DNA of 64,000 nt from Thiohalobacter thiocyanaticus (GCF_002356355.1 NZ_AP018052.1:2356001-2420000), one strand, 5' to 3'. Shown: positions 15,485-25,353, counted from the stretch's first letter. A program made the numbers and translations. The notes: a model not told the origin generated them from the sequence alone.

Positions 15485-15594
15485 CGTCATTGCGATGCCC
15501 TGACCCGAAGGGATTCTATGAGAAAGCGCGGCAATCTCGTACCGCAGACCAGGTATTGGGAGATTGCCGCGTCACTTCGTTCCGCGCAATGACG
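15485..15594. repeat. Extragenic palindrome, GTCATTGCGAG family
   Basis: CGTCATTGCG...GCGGCAATCTCGTACCGC is followed by the inverted GAGATTGCCGCGTCACTTCG and GCGCAATGACG. The left end is diverged compared with the copy at 43012. Confidence 0.8.
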
Positions 15595-15673
15595 GAAGAA
15601 TGCAGGCTAACCAAGCAACACCCTCCCTTCATCCCTTTATAGAACAGGCCGGCGCCGGCCGTCATGATCTGGA

Positions 15674-17086
15674 TCAGCTAACGTCGTGGGTATCGATGTA
15701 TTCCAGCGCCCGGTCGATGCGCGCAAGGGTACGCTCGCGGCCGAGCAGGTAGAGGGTGACATCGATGGGCGGCGAGACCGGCCCGCCGGAGACGGCCACG
15801 CGCAGCGGCTGGGCCACCTTGCCCAGCTTCAGGTCCAGCGCCTCGCCCACTTCGCTCACTGCCTGATGGATCGTCTCCTGCTCCCAGGGTTCCAGCGCCG
15901 CCAGGCGCTGACGCAGCTGCGCCAGCGGCTCCCGGGCCTCGGCCTTGAGGTTCTTCTTCGCCGCCTTCTCGTCGTAACCCTCGATGTCGCGGTAGAAGAA
16001 GACGCTGTTTTGCGCCATTTCCACCAGGGTCCGGGCCCGTTCCTGCTGGGCCACCACCACCTCGCTCAGCTCCGGCGCCGGCGCCGGGTCCACATCCAGC
16101 TTGCTGAAGTGATAACTCAGGTGGCGCGCCACGTGCTGCGGCTCGCTGCTCTTGATGTAGTGCTGATTCAGCCACAGCAGCTTGTCCGGATTGAAGCTGG
16201 AGGCGGCCTTGTTGATGTCAGGAACGTCAAACAGCTCGATCATCTCCTCCACGGAAAAGATCTCCTGGTCGCCGTGGGACCAGCCCAGACGCACCAGGTA
16301 GTTGATCAGCGCCTCGGGCAAGTAGCCCTCTTCCCGGTACTGCATCACGCTCACCGCGCCATGACGCTTGGACAGACGCTTGCCGTCGTGACCCAGGATC
16401 ATGGGCACATGGGCATAGACCGGCGGCTCCACCCCGAGCGCGCGCAGGATGTTGATCTGGCGCGGCGTGTTGTTCAGGTGATCGTCGCCGCGAATGACAT
16501 GGGTGATATCCATGTCGGAGTCATCCACCACCACGGTCAGATTGTAGGTCGGCGAGCCGTCGGTGCGGGCGATGATCAGATCGTCCAGTTCGCTGTTGTT
16601 GAACACCACCCGGCCGCGGATCAGGTCATCGACCACCACCTGGCCATCCTGCGGGTTGCGGAAACGGATCACATGGGGCGCATCCGGCGACGGCGGCGCG
16701 GTGAGCGCGCGGCAATGACCGTCGTAGCGCGGCTTCTCCTTGCGCGCCATCTGCTCTTCACGCAGCTTCTCCAGGCGCTCCTTGCTGCAATAACATTTAT
16801 AGGCGTGGCCGGATTCCAGCAGCTGATCGACAATGACCTTGTAACGGTCGAAGCGCTCGGTCTGATAGAAGGGCCCCTCGTCGTACTCCAGCCCCAGCCA
16901 GGTCATGCCCTCGAGGATGGCGTTGACCGACTCGCGGGTGGAGCGCTCGAGGTCGGTATCCTCGATGCGCAGCACGAAGCTGCCGCCGTGCTTGCGGGCG
17001 TAGAGCCAGGAAAAGAGCGCCGTGCGGGCGCCGCCGATGTGCAGATAGCCGGTCGGGCTGGGGGCGAAACGGGTACGTACGGTCAT
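15674..17086 (-). CDS. gltX: Glutamate--tRNA ligase
   Basis: A 470-aa class I aminoacyl-tRNA synthetase that charges tRNA-Glu. The HIGH-type motif appears in [15 protein letters not shown] and the KMSKS-type motif in KRLSKRHG. A zinc-type cysteine cluster is visible as CYCSKERL. Length is normal for the family and ATG 17086 starts directly at the conserved [12 protein letters not shown]. It is monocistronic. The 472-codon frame on the opposite strand is a shadow. Confidence 0.97.
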   Translation of the reverse strand: MTVRTRFAPSPTGYLHIGGARTALFSWLYARKHGGSFVLRIEDTDLERSTRESVNAILEGMTWLGLEYDEGPFYQTERFDRYKVIVDQLLESGHAYKCYCSKERLEKLREEQMARKEKPRYDGHCRALTAPPSPDAPHVIRFRNPQDGQVVVDDLIRGRVVFNNSELDDLIIARTDGSPTYNLTVVVDDSDMDITHVIRGDDHLNNTPRQINILRALGVEPPVYAHVPMILGHDGKRLSKRHGAVSVMQYREEGYLPEALINYLVRLGWSHGDQEIFSVEEMIELFDVPDINKAASSFNPDKLLWLNQHYIKSSEPQHVARHLSYHFSKLDVDPAPAPELSEVVVAQQERARTLVEMAQNSVFFYRDIEGYDEKAAKKNLKAEAREPLAQLRQRLAALEPWEQETIHQAVSEVGEALDLKLGKVAQPLRVAVSGGPVSPPIDVTLYLLGRERTLARIDRALEYIDTHDVS

Positions 17087-17288
17087 GGATATCCCACCCA
17101 GTGAGGTAAGCAGGCGCGCATTCTAGCAAATCGCGCCCGGACGGCGCGATGCCGGTACGCCACGGCCGGATGCGCAGCATCCGCCCTGAATACAGAGGCT
17201 TAGTCAGTCGCAAGGCGGGACCGGGGAGGGTCGCGGCTGGTGCAGTTGATTTTATATCCCTGACTCCGCTACTATTTGCCGCCTTCCC

Positions 17289-17363
17289 GGGCGGTTAGCT
17301 CAGCGGGAGAGCACTGCCTTCACACGGCAGGGGTCACTGGTTCAATCCCAGTACCGCCCACCA
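17289..17363 (+). tRNA. tRNA-Val (CAC)
   Basis: A 75-nt tRNA with encoded CCA. The acceptor stem is GGGCGGT/ACCGCCC, the anticodon stem is CTGCC/GGCAG around TTCACAC (anticodon CAC), and the T-loop is GTTCAATCC. A strong terminator follows at 17371. Confidence 0.95.
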
Positions 17364-17370
17364 TGAAATC

Positions 17371-17406
17371 AAGGACTTGACCGGAACCGGTCAGGTCCTT
17401 TTCTAT
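17371..17406 (+). terminator. Terminator of tRNA-Val
   Basis: AAGGAC-TTGACCGG pairs with CCGGTCAG-GTCCTT around AA, followed by TTCTATT. It lies 8 bases after the tRNA. Confidence 0.85.
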
Positions 17407-17495
17407 TTCTGCCCCCGGTCTGCGCGTTGCAATCCCGGCCGGTTCCATGCTGAACTTGGCCGCATCCCCATCCGGTTGATTTTGCAGGGACTGAC

Positions 17496-19397
17496 ATGGA
17501 AGCGGAACTCAGGGAAATCCGTGATCACTTCGCCCAGTATCCCCCCTTTGACAACCTGAGCGATGGATTGCTCGACCAGGTGGCCGGCTCAGTCGAGATC
17601 AGCTACTTCAAGGCCGGCACCACCATCCTCGAGCGCGACGCGCCGACCCATACGCTTTATTACATTCGCAGCGGTGCCGTCGAGGTCTATCTGCACAACG
17701 GCCAACTGTACAACCAGCTGGGCGAGGGCGACATCTTCGGCCAGTTCGGACTGTTGCGTAATCATCGTGCGCGCTTTCCGGTCAAGGCCATCGAGGACAC
17801 CCTGCTGTACCTGATTCCCGAACCCGTGTTCGAGCACCTGTGCGAAGAGGACGAGAACTTCGCGGACTTCGTCGAACTCACGGGCTCCCGTCTGAAGAGC
17901 ACGGTGGAACAGAGGCTGCGCGACAACGACATGATCGCCACGCGCGTGCGCCGGCTCATCACCCGCATGCCGGTCATGATCGAGGAATCCGCCTCCGTGC
18001 AGGACGCCGCACGGCTGATGACCGAACATGACGTCTCCTCGGTCCTGGTGCTGGCACCGGGCAACGATGAGGATTCCGACCGGGTATTCACCGATACCGA
18101 AAACCGGCAATGGCGCCTGGCCGGCATGGTGACGGACAAGGATCTGCGTGTGCGCGTTCTCGCCGAAGGCGCCCCGGCCCGGACCCCGCTGTCTGCCATC
18201 ACCCATGGCCGGCTGATCACGGTCCAGTCCGATGAATCGGTGAATGAAGCGATGCTGGTGATGCTGCGCAACAATATCCAGCGCCTTCCCATCCTGCACC
18301 GGCGGCGCCCGGTGGGCGTGGTGCACCTGTCCGACATCGTGCGCTACGAGACCAACAACAGCGCCTACCTGGTCAGCAACATCTTCAACCGGAGTTCGGT
18401 CAACGCCCTGGCGCGCCTTACCCCGGAGATCCGGGCCGCCTTCGTGCGGCTGGTGGATGAAGGCGCGACCTCGCAGATGATCGGCATCGCCATGTCGAGT
18501 GTGGGCCGCAGCCTGATGCGGCGCCTGATCGAACTCGCCGAGACCGAACTCGGGGAGCCACCCATTCCCTACTGCTTCATGGTGCATGGCTCGCTGGCGC
18601 GCAATGACCAGTCCATCACCACCGATCAGGACAATGCGATGGTGCTGCACGACTCCTTCAATCCGGAGCAGCACGATGCCTATTTCAGGGAACTCGCCCA
18701 ACGCGTCAGCGACGGACTCGATGCCTGCGGCTACCCCTACTGCAAGGGCGGGATCATGGCCACCAACGAGCAGTGGCGCCAGCCGCTGTCACAGTGGAAG
18801 CGCTACTTCGAGACCTGGATCGCCAAACCCGACCCGCAACGGCTGCTGCACAGTTCGATCTTCTTCGATCTGGATGCCGTCTATGGCGAGGAGCGTTTCG
18901 TCGAGGAACTCCAGGATCTGATTGCCACCCGCGCCCAGGCCAGTCCGCTGTTCCTCGCCGCGCTGGCGCGCAACGCACTCAGCCGCACCCCGCCGCTGGG
19001 ACTGTTCCGCACCTTCGTGCTGGAACAGGACGGCAAGCACAACAATTCCATCAACATCAAGCGCCGGGGCGTGGCACCGATGAACGACGTGATCCGGGTA
19101 CATGCGCTGGGTGTGGGCTCACGCTCCCAGAACTGCTTTGAACGGCTCGATGACATCGAACAGGCCGGCGCCCTGCCCTCCGGGCAGACTGAGAAGCTGC
19201 GCTATGCACTGGAGTTTCTTTCCAGCGTACGCCTGCGCCACCAGGCCCATGAGATCAAGCACGAGCACCCGCCCGACAATTCCATCGATCCGGAGCAGGT
19301 CTCGGATGTCGACCGCCACAATCTCAAGGAGGCTTTCCAGGTACTGAGCAACGCCCAGAAGTTTCTGCGCTTCCGCTATCCCAGTCCCGGGCGGTGA
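17496..19397 (+). CDS. Cyclic-nucleotide-binding/CBS/DUF294 nucleotidyltransferase
   Basis: A 633-aa soluble signalling protein. Residues about 10-130 form a cNMP-binding domain (KAGTTILERDAPTHTLYYI, GEGDIFGQFGLL). Residues about 155-290 hold two CBS motifs that usually bind adenosine nucleotides. Residues about 320-470 are a DUF294 GlnD-like nucleotidyltransferase (MVHGSLARNDQSITTDQDNA), followed by a helical DUF294_C region. This order is found in many proteobacteria beside a DnaQ-like exonuclease, as here. The substrate is not known. The stop overlaps the next gene. Confidence 0.9.
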   Translation: MEAELREIRDHFAQYPPFDNLSDGLLDQVAGSVEISYFKAGTTILERDAPTHTLYYIRSGAVEVYLHNGQLYNQLGEGDIFGQFGLLRNHRARFPVKAIEDTLLYLIPEPVFEHLCEEDENFADFVELTGSRLKSTVEQRLRDNDMIATRVRRLITRMPVMIEESASVQDAARLMTEHDVSSVLVLAPGNDEDSDRVFTDTENRQWRLAGMVTDKDLRVRVLAEGAPARTPLSAITHGRLITVQSDESVNEAMLVMLRNNIQRLPILHRRRPVGVVHLSDIVRYETNNSAYLVSNIFNRSSVNALARLTPEIRAAFVRLVDEGATSQMIGIAMSSVGRSLMRRLIELAETELGEPPIPYCFMVHGSLARNDQSITTDQDNAMVLHDSFNPEQHDAYFRELAQRVSDGLDACGYPYCKGGIMATNEQWRQPLSQWKRYFETWIAKPDPQRLLHSSIFFDLDAVYGEERFVEELQDLIATRAQASPLFLAALARNALSRTPPLGLFRTFVLEQDGKHNNSINIKRRGVAPMNDVIRVHALGVGSRSQNCFERLDDIEQAGALPSGQTEKLRYALEFLSSVRLRHQAHEIKHEHPPDNSIDPEQVSDVDRHNLKEAFQVLSNAQKFLRFRYPSPGR

Positions 19398-20125
19398 TCG
19401 CCATGTCGGATGACGCCCGGGGTCAGGGCGAAGCACCGAGTTGGCCCGAGTATTTCGCCCGCCAGACACAGGCCTGCAGAACCCCTGCGCTCAAACGCTT
19501 TTACGCTGCCGGACTACCGGCTGCAGATACCCCGATCGCCAACGCCTCCCTGCTGGCACTGGATTTCGAGACCACCGGACTGGATCCCCATCGGCACGCC
19601 ATCGTCAGCATCGGCATGGTGCCGTTCAATCTGCGCAGCATCCGCCCGGCCGCAGGGCGCTACTGGGTCATCAAGCCGCAGCGGCCGTTGCGGGAGGAAT
19701 CCATCGCCTTCCATCGCATTACGCACTCGGAAGTCGAGCACGCCCCGCCCTTCGAGGCCGTGCTCGACGACATTCTGGCCAGCCTTGCCGGACATCTGGT
19801 GGTCGTGCATTACCGCAACATCGAACGCCCGTTCCTGGATGCCGCAGTGATGGCCGCACTCGGCGAACACTGCCTGTTCCCGCTCATCGATACCATGGCG
19901 CTCGAGGCCCGGCACGAACGCATCGACCGCTGGCGGCGCCTCAAACGCTTCCTCGGCGTTCAGCCCACCTCCATCCGCCTGGCCGACAGCCGCGAACGCT
20001 ATGGTCTGCCGGCCTACTCCTCCCATCATGCCAAGGTGGATGCGATGGCCACGGCCGAACTGTTCCAGGCCCAGATCGCGCGCCACTACTCGCCGGACAC
20101 GCCGGTCTCCGAACTCTGGCTGTAG
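19394..20125 (+). CDS. DnaQ-like 3'-5' exonuclease
   Basis: A 243-aa DEDD-family exonuclease resembling the epsilon proofreading subunit. ExoI is visible as LALDFETTGLDP (D and E), ExoII in LVVVHYRNIERPFLD, and ExoIII in the SSHHAKVDAMATAEL segment (DEDDh type, H then D). It overlaps the DUF294 gene by GTGA, so it is translationally coupled; ATG 19403 is an alternative start. It probably trims DNA or RNA together with the upstream signalling protein. A bidirectional terminator follows. Confidence 0.88.
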   Translation: MIAMSDDARGQGEAPSWPEYFARQTQACRTPALKRFYAAGLPAADTPIANASLLALDFETTGLDPHRHAIVSIGMVPFNLRSIRPAAGRYWVIKPQRPLREESIAFHRITHSEVEHAPPFEAVLDDILASLAGHLVVVHYRNIERPFLDAAVMAALGEHCLFPLIDTMALEARHERIDRWRRLKRFLGVQPTSIRLADSRERYGLPAYSSHHAKVDAMATAELFQAQIARHYSPDTPVSELWL

Positions 20126-20148
20126 CCCCTGACAACCGGAGGGACATG

Positions 20149-20175
20149 AAAAAGGCGGCCGCGGCCGCCTTTTTT
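20149..20175. terminator. Bidirectional terminator
   Basis: AAAAAGGCGGCC and GGCCGCCTTTTTT form a symmetric stem flanked by A and T runs. It serves the exonuclease gene on the plus strand and the BCCT gene on the minus strand. Confidence 0.9.
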
Positions 20176-20208
20176 CACCGGGTCAGGAATACCCGCGCAT
20201 GCGCATCG

Positions 20209-21867
20209 CTAGCGCGGCTCGCTTCTCAGCCCCATGACGATGGCAAAGCAGCCCACCAGCAGCACCAGGGTGAAGGGAAGTCCGGCGGAGACTGCGGCGG
20301 CCTGCAGCGCCGCCAGTCCACCGCCGAGCAGCAGCGCGATGGCGATGGCGCCCTCGATCACGCCCCAGAACACACGCTGCGGCTTGGGTGCATCGATCTT
20401 GCCGCCGGCCGTGATGGTATCGATCACCAGCGATCCCGAGTCCGAGGAGGTGACGAAGAACACGATCACCAGCACGATGCCGATGAAGGAGGTGATATCC
20501 GCCAGCGGCAGCTGCTCGAGCATCATGAACAGCTGCAGCTGCAACTCCGCATTTACGGCGCCCTCGAAACCTTCCTGGAGCTGCTTGATTGCCGTAGTAC
20601 CGAAGGCCGTCATCCAGAACACCGACACGATCGACGGTATCAGCAGCACCGACACCAGAAATTCGCGCACCGTGCGCCCCCGGCTCACGCGGGCGATGAA
20701 CATGCCCACGAAGGGCGACCAGCTGATCCACCAGGCCCAGTAGAAGGTGGTCCAGCCCTGGCTGAAATTGGCATCCTCCCGACCGAAGGGATTGGCCAGA
20801 AACGGCAACTCCATCAGGTAACTGCCCAGATTGGCGAAGAAGCCGGTGGCGATCATGAGCGTCGGTCCGACTAAGACCACGAACATCAGCAGCAGGAAGG
20901 CCAGGACCATGTTGATCTCGGACAGGCGCTTCACGCCCTTGTCCACGCCGGCCACGATGGAGAAGACCGCGATGGCGGTAATCCCCGTGATCAGCAGCAC
21001 CAGCACGGTGTCGCCGCTGCCGAACCCGAACAGATGATTCAGCCCGGAGGCGGCCTGCTGGGCGCCGATCCCCAGCGAGGTGGCCAGCCCGAACAGGGTG
21101 GCGAACACCGCCAGGATATCGATGACATGCCCCGGCCAGCCCCAGATGCGCTCGCCCAGCAGCGGATAGAAGATGGAACGCACAGTCAGCGGCAGGCCCT
21201 TGTTGTAGGCGAAGATCGACAACGACAGCGCCACGATGGCGTAGATCGCCCACGGATGCAGACCCCAGTGGAAGATGGTGGCGGCCATCGCCAGCCGGGT
21301 GGAACCGGCCGGGTCATCGGCCGCCGCCCCCAGCGGGGCCCAATCGGTACGCACGCCGTCCTCGCCGACGCTGATGCCGCCGAACGCGGTGCCGTAATGA
21401 CTGAGCGGTTCGGACACGCCGTAGAACATCAGGCCGATACCCATGCCCGCGGCGAACAGCATGGCGAACCAGGACGGCCGGGAGAAATCCGGGGTCGCCT
21501 TCGCCCCGCCGATGCGGATGCTGCCCAGTGGCGACAGGATCAGGCCCAGGCACAGGAGCACGAAGATATTGCCGGCGAGCAGGAACAACCAGGTCATGTG
21601 ACTGTTGATCCAGTTCTTGATCCCGTCGAAGACCGTGGTCGACTGCTCGGGCAGGGCCAGGGTGAGCACGACGAAGGCGAGGATCACCAGCGAGGAGACG
21701 GCGAAGACCGCACCGTGGATGTCGATGTTCACCCCGAGCGGGCTGGCCTGGTAGTTGTCCTGACCGATCTGGTAATCGGTGTCGATCAGGTTGGCCGCGC
21801 CCTCGGGGGCGGGTACGCCGGTGGATTCGCTCAGCTTCTCCGGGGATTCTTCGGGTGTATTGGCCAC
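20209..21867 (-). CDS. BCCT-family compatible-solute transporter
   Basis: A 552-aa inner-membrane carrier with about 12 membrane helices, of the betaine/carnitine/choline transporter family. It has the signature MGIGLMFYGVSEPL and the Trp-rich segment FYWAWWISWSPFVGMF, followed by ISRGR-like VSRGRTVREF. It should import glycine betaine or a related osmolyte with Na+ or H+. The extra acidic N-terminus of about 45 residues carries no signal. It lies 26 bases downstream of a universal-stress gene in the same direction, so the two probably form an osmotic-stress operon. Confidence 0.94.
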   Translation of the reverse strand: MANTPEESPEKLSESTGVPAPEGAANLIDTDYQIGQDNYQASPLGVNIDIHGAVFAVSSLVILAFVVLTLALPEQSTTVFDGIKNWINSHMTWLFLLAGNIFVLLCLGLILSPLGSIRIGGAKATPDFSRPSWFAMLFAAGMGIGLMFYGVSEPLSHYGTAFGGISVGEDGVRTDWAPLGAAADDPAGSTRLAMAATIFHWGLHPWAIYAIVALSLSIFAYNKGLPLTVRSIFYPLLGERIWGWPGHVIDILAVFATLFGLATSLGIGAQQAASGLNHLFGFGSGDTVLVLLITGITAIAVFSIVAGVDKGVKRLSEINMVLAFLLLMFVVLVGPTLMIATGFFANLGSYLMELPFLANPFGREDANFSQGWTTFYWAWWISWSPFVGMFIARVSRGRTVREFLVSVLLIPSIVSVFWMTAFGTTAIKQLQEGFEGAVNAELQLQLFMMLEQLPLADITSFIGIVLVIVFFVTSSDSGSLVIDTITAGGKIDAPKPQRVFWGVIEGAIAIALLLGGGLAALQAAAVSAGLPFTLVLLVGCFAIVMGLRSEPR

Positions 21868-21893
21868 GGAACTCTCCCTTGAATATCGGTTTG

Positions 21894-22322
21894 TTATTCC
21901 ACTGCATCCGGCCGGACGAGAAACACGGATGCCTGGGTATGTGCAGCGATCTTGCTGCCGTTGGCCGGCATGATCGCATCGAGATGCCTGGGCAGGTGCG
22001 TGGCCATGACCACAAGGTCGGCACCGGTATCCCCGATCGCCTGGATCAGAATATCGTCCAGATCGGTCACCGGATCGTGGCTGTTGTAAACGCGGGCGCT
22101 GGGCTCATGCCCGTTGTCCGGGGCATGCTGGTGGGCGAACTCCCTGAGCTTCTGCTCGTATTCATCGGGAGTGCGCGCCACCGAACTGGGCTGGGAGGTC
22201 GTCACGCCGACATAGCTGAGCGCCGCCTGGTAGTGCCGCGCCAGATCGGCGGCGACAGTCAGTGATTTTTCCAACGCATTCAGATGCGCAAGATCCACCG
22301 GCACCATGATCCTGTTGAACAT
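21894..22322 (-). CDS. Universal stress protein, UspA family
   Basis: A 142-aa UspA-type protein. The N-terminal FNRIMVPVDL and C-terminal GADLVVMATHLPRH, then GSKIAAHTQASVFLVR, are family marks. The usual G-2x-G-9x-G(S/T) nucleotide loop is partly degenerate. ATG 22322 is used because MFNRIMVPVD is the family start; a longer frame to 22418 has no homology. It precedes the BCCT transporter, a pairing like TeaD with the ectoine TRAP system, and may modulate transport. Confidence 0.9.
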   Translation of the reverse strand: MFNRIMVPVDLAHLNALEKSLTVAADLARHYQAALSYVGVTTSQPSSVARTPDEYEQKLREFAHQHAPDNGHEPSARVYNSHDPVTDLDDILIQAIGDTGADLVVMATHLPRHLDAIMPANGSKIAAHTQASVFLVRPDAVE

Positions 22323-22531
22323 GAAGGGGCTCCTCTTGCAGTTATTCAGGTTATGAATTGTCGGCCGGACGGCTCTCCCTTGAAACCTGCCAGCATGGAC
22401 GCGTTCGAGAGATTGCAAATCGCAGTTTAACGATTGTTATTGATCGAAAGTGTAGCAGGTGATCCCGAAACATAAATATTCTTCAGCAGCCGGTCAACAG
22501 TACGTACCGGGTGCCGGTAGGTCGGTCGGGA

Positions 22532-23323
22532 TCACGCCGCCCCCTCGGGCGGCTCAGCCCTGAGCGCCGGATCCTGCCGGTAGTAGAGCGCGAGTTGCCG
22601 ATACACCTGTGGGAATTCATGTCGCAAAACAGCCGGGGCCTCGAAGAAATACTCACTGGCAACGGCGAAGAACTCCGCCGGGTCCTCCGCCGCATAGGGG
22701 TCGACAAGCGTCTCCCGTCCCTGCCCGACCTGGCGCAGCAGCTGCTCGAAAGCCGCTGTGAAGATTTCCGACCATGCCTCCACGGCCATACCGCGATGCA
22801 GCGGCGGCAGTCCGTTGGCGCTTCCGGTCCGCATATCCAGCTTGTGCGCAAACTCATGGATGACGACATTGGTGCCGGGGCCGTGGGGCGAAGCCCCCGG
22901 CGCGGCATCCGCCCAGGACAGCACGACCGGACCGCCGTCCCAGGACTCGCCCGCCAGTTCATGCCGGCTGCTGTGCACCAGCCCGGCCTCATCCGTCTCC
23001 TCGCGCGGGGCAACGAAGGTATCGGGATAGAGGATGACGGTGGACCAGTCACGATACAGATCCAGTTCCAGATTCAGGATCAGCAGGCAGGCCTGTACCG
23101 CGACGTGCAATGCCATGGCCGGCGTCACCTCGAAACCGCGGGCGCCATAGAACTCCTTGTCATGCAGGAACAGGGTGGTCAGTTCGCGCAGCCTCTCCCG
23201 CTCGCCGGCGTCCAGTCCCTGCAGCACGGGCAGCGCAGCGGCGAGCTCATCCCATAGCGGATCCGCGATCGCATGACGCCGGAGGACCCGCCGGCGCCTC
23301 CAGCTTTTCAATTGCTGCAGCAT
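22532..23323 (-). CDS. mtfA: MtfA-type zinc metallopeptidase (M90)
   Basis: A 263-aa protein of the MtfA family. In E. coli MtfA binds the glucose repressor Mlc and has zinc aminopeptidase activity. The metal site HEFAHKLD is present at about residues 147-154, with a later Glu-rich AEDPAEFFAVASE segment. ATG 23323 is chosen because LKSWRRRR is the normal family N-terminus, while the longer frame to 23476 adds unrelated residues. It stands alone and divergent from the ExbB-like unit. Confidence 0.88.
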   Translation of the reverse strand: MLQQLKSWRRRRVLRRHAIADPLWDELAAALPVLQGLDAGERERLRELTTLFLHDKEFYGARGFEVTPAMALHVAVQACLLILNLELDLYRDWSTVILYPDTFVAPREETDEAGLVHSSRHELAGESWDGGPVVLSWADAAPGASPHGPGTNVVIHEFAHKLDMRTGSANGLPPLHRGMAVEAWSEIFTAAFEQLLRQVGQGRETLVDPYAAEDPAEFFAVASEYFFEAPAVLRHEFPQVYRQLALYYRQDPALRAEPPEGAA

Positions 23324-23517
23324 CCACCCGCCTTTCCAAAATGTTACAGCCCCTGTTCCGGTTCGGAACACAAACACCGCGAGCCGTTCGATTGTGTCCT
23401 CTCCTCTCTTGATTATCAACTGGATAATCGGCTGGCACGGGCCTTGCCCTGGCATCGGGAGCTTTGTATTCGACACAACAACGACTACCGATGCATGGCC
23501 ATCGGCAAGGGGGACCC

Positions 23518-24126
23518 ATGGCCTGGAACCATCTGCTGTTTTACCGCTGGATTGCCTTCAATCTGGTCGGGGCCGCGCTGCTGCTGGTGTTCAGCGTGCA
23601 GGGCCTGGTGGCGCCGGTATTCAGTTCCGACAGTTCCCGCCTGACCTATGTCATCGCCGCCCTGTTCGTCTACGGCATGGTGCTGTGCGGCTACCGGGTA
23701 TGGAAGACCAGCCGCGAGATCGACGCCGTCAAGCAGGGCGGCAAGGGCAAGCTGCGCGATTTCATCGACCTCAGCGCGCATACCGACCGCGAAAGCGTGA
23801 AGGAGGCCTTCGAAATCAAGTTGCTCGCGCGCATCGCCTTCGTCAAGTACATCGCCACCAGCCTGGTGACGCTGGGCCTGCTGGGCACGGTCATCGGCTT
23901 CATCCTGGTCCTGACCCAGGTGCCGGCCAACGCCGTGGGCGACAGTTCCCAGGTGGGCAAGCTGGTGGCGGTGCTCACCAACGGCATGGGCGTGGCGCTG
24001 TATACCACCCTGGTCGGCGCGGTGACCAATCTGTGGCTGAACGCCAACTACACCATGCTGCGCACCGGCGTCATCAACCTGATCGCGGCCATCCTGGAGT
24101 CGGCCGAGCCGGAAGCAGCCGCATGA
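23518..24126 (+). CDS. MotA/TolQ/ExbB-like proton channel protein
   Basis: A 202-aa membrane protein with four probable helices: two near the N-terminus (about 10-30 and 40-60) and two in the C-terminal half. The C-terminal half carries the MotA/TolQ/ExbB signature, VTLGLLGTVIGFIL followed by MGVALYTTLVGAV. A cytoplasmic loop with charged residues lies between, as in ExbB. ATG 23518 has GGGGGA upstream. The next gene overlaps by 4 bases (ATGA) and encodes a single-helix periplasmic protein, as expected of an ExbD-like partner. The energised process is unknown. Confidence 0.82.
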   Translation: MAWNHLLFYRWIAFNLVGAALLLVFSVQGLVAPVFSSDSSRLTYVIAALFVYGMVLCGYRVWKTSREIDAVKQGGKGKLRDFIDLSAHTDRESVKEAFEIKLLARIAFVKYIATSLVTLGLLGTVIGFILVLTQVPANAVGDSSQVGKLVAVLTNGMGVALYTTLVGAVTNLWLNANYTMLRTGVINLIAAILESAEPEAAA

Positions 24127-24776
24127 GCAAGCACTTCTCCTTCGCCGCCGAGGCCGAGGACGATTCCGACGTCGTCTTCCGTGATGTCATCACCCTGGCC
24201 CTGCTGGGTTTCATCGCCCTGGTGATCATCCTCCTGCCGCACATCAACCCGCCGGAGAAGAAACGCACGGAGCAGGAGGTGGCCGCCCCCGGCAACGTGA
24301 TGATCGAGGCCCGCTGGGATGACGACATCGACGCCGATGTCGATCTCTGGGTGCAGGGCCCGCAGGACCGGCCCGTCGGTTACTCCAACCTGGCCGGGGA
24401 GGTCTTCAACCTGCTGCGCGACGACATCGGCTTTCGCAATGACGTCTCGCAGCTGAATTACGAAAACGCCTACTCGCGCGGCATCGTGGAGGGCGAATAC
24501 ACGGTCAACCTGCACATGTACTTCAACCGCGCCGACAGCTGGCCGGTTCCGGTCACGGTGCTGGTCTCGACAGTGAAACCCTCCGGCACCACCCGTACCA
24601 CCCGCCAGATCCTGGTCAGCGAGGTGGAGTTGCGTCGGCTGGGCGAAGAGTTGACGGTGTTCAACTTTCAGCTGGATGCGGACGGCGAACTGGTGGACGG
24701 AAGCGTCGGTTCAGCACCGAGAAAACTGGTCACCGCGCCCACCGGCGGCTACAACTTCGATGCCTACAAACAATGA
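24123..24776 (+). CDS. Membrane-anchored periplasmic partner of the ExbB-like channel
   Basis: A 217-aa protein with an acidic cytoplasmic N-terminus, one membrane helix (about residues 22-42) and a periplasmic domain. The topology matches ExbD/TolR, but the helix lacks an obvious Asp. The periplasmic part begins with a strand rich in DADVDLWVQGP, like DUF2135/YfaP-type domains that bind at the cell surface. It overlaps the channel gene upstream and the next gene downstream by 4 bases each. This is not a standard ExbD, so the load that the proton motive force drives is unknown. Confidence 0.65.
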   Translation: MSKHFSFAAEAEDDSDVVFRDVITLALLGFIALVIILLPHINPPEKKRTEQEVAAPGNVMIEARWDDDIDADVDLWVQGPQDRPVGYSNLAGEVFNLLRDDIGFRNDVSQLNYENAYSRGIVEGEYTVNLHMYFNRADSWPVPVTVLVSTVKPSGTTRTTRQILVSEVELRRLGEELTVFNFQLDADGELVDGSVGSAPRKLVTAPTGGYNFDAYKQ

Positions 24777-25309
24777 TGAATTCTCACCTCACTGCCCTGC
24801 TCGTCGCCTACCTGCTGCTGTGCCTGGGCTATGCCCTGTTCTCGCTCAAGACCACGCGCAGCTCACTGTTTCGGGGAATCAGCCTGATGTACCTGGGCGT
24901 CTCGGTCGGCCTGGCGCTGTATCTCTACAACCAGCTGCTGTCGCAGCCCCGCCCACTCAGCCAGGAATTCTTCAACAACGCCGAGGAGGCCGTGGTGCTG
25001 GCCACCCACCCGCGCAGCGGCGAGGCCATCTATCTCTGGCTGCAGCTGCCGGGCAGCCCGCAGCCGGCCTACTACGTCATGCCCTGGTCCGGTCAGGCCG
25101 CCGAGGAACTGGAAATCTCGCAGCGCGAGGCGCGCGAACACGGCGGCAGAGTGGTGATGAACGGGCCCTTCAACCAGGACCGTCGCCATGGCCTGCGGGC
25201 CGAGGAAGAGGAGCGCATCTTCTTTCCCGCAGTGCCGCCGCGTCCGCCGCTGAAGGAAGGCGAGACCAGCGGTGCGCCTGCCGCGCAGCGGTTCGAGCGG
25301 CCGCAGTGA
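24773..25309 (+). CDS. Unknown protein with two N-terminal membrane helices
   Basis: A 178-aa protein starting at overlapping ATGATG. Residues 5-25 and about 35-55 are hydrophobic. The rest (about 60-178) is a soluble domain with YYVMPWSGQAAEELE and a proline- and charge-rich tail. It is the third gene of a tightly overlapping unit with the ExbB-like and ExbD-like genes, so it is probably a third subunit or regulator. No family is recognised. Confidence 0.6.
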   Translation: MMNSHLTALLVAYLLLCLGYALFSLKTTRSSLFRGISLMYLGVSVGLALYLYNQLLSQPRPLSQEFFNNAEEAVVLATHPRSGEAIYLWLQLPGSPQPAYYVMPWSGQAAEELEISQREAREHGGRVVMNGPFNQDRRHGLRAEEEERIFFPAVPPRPPLKEGETSGAPAAQRFERPQ

Positions 25310-25353
25310 ATATCCATGCGCAGTATCAGACCAAACCACACTGGAGGAAAACA

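Noticed and set aside
15686-17104. 472-codon plus-strand frame
   Set aside because: It lies opposite gltX, which has intact HIGH and KMSKS motifs.
23394-24776. 460-codon frame fusing the ExbB-like and periplasmic genes
   Set aside because: Its first half is in the wrong frame for the ExbB-like protein; only the part from 24123 is a real gene.
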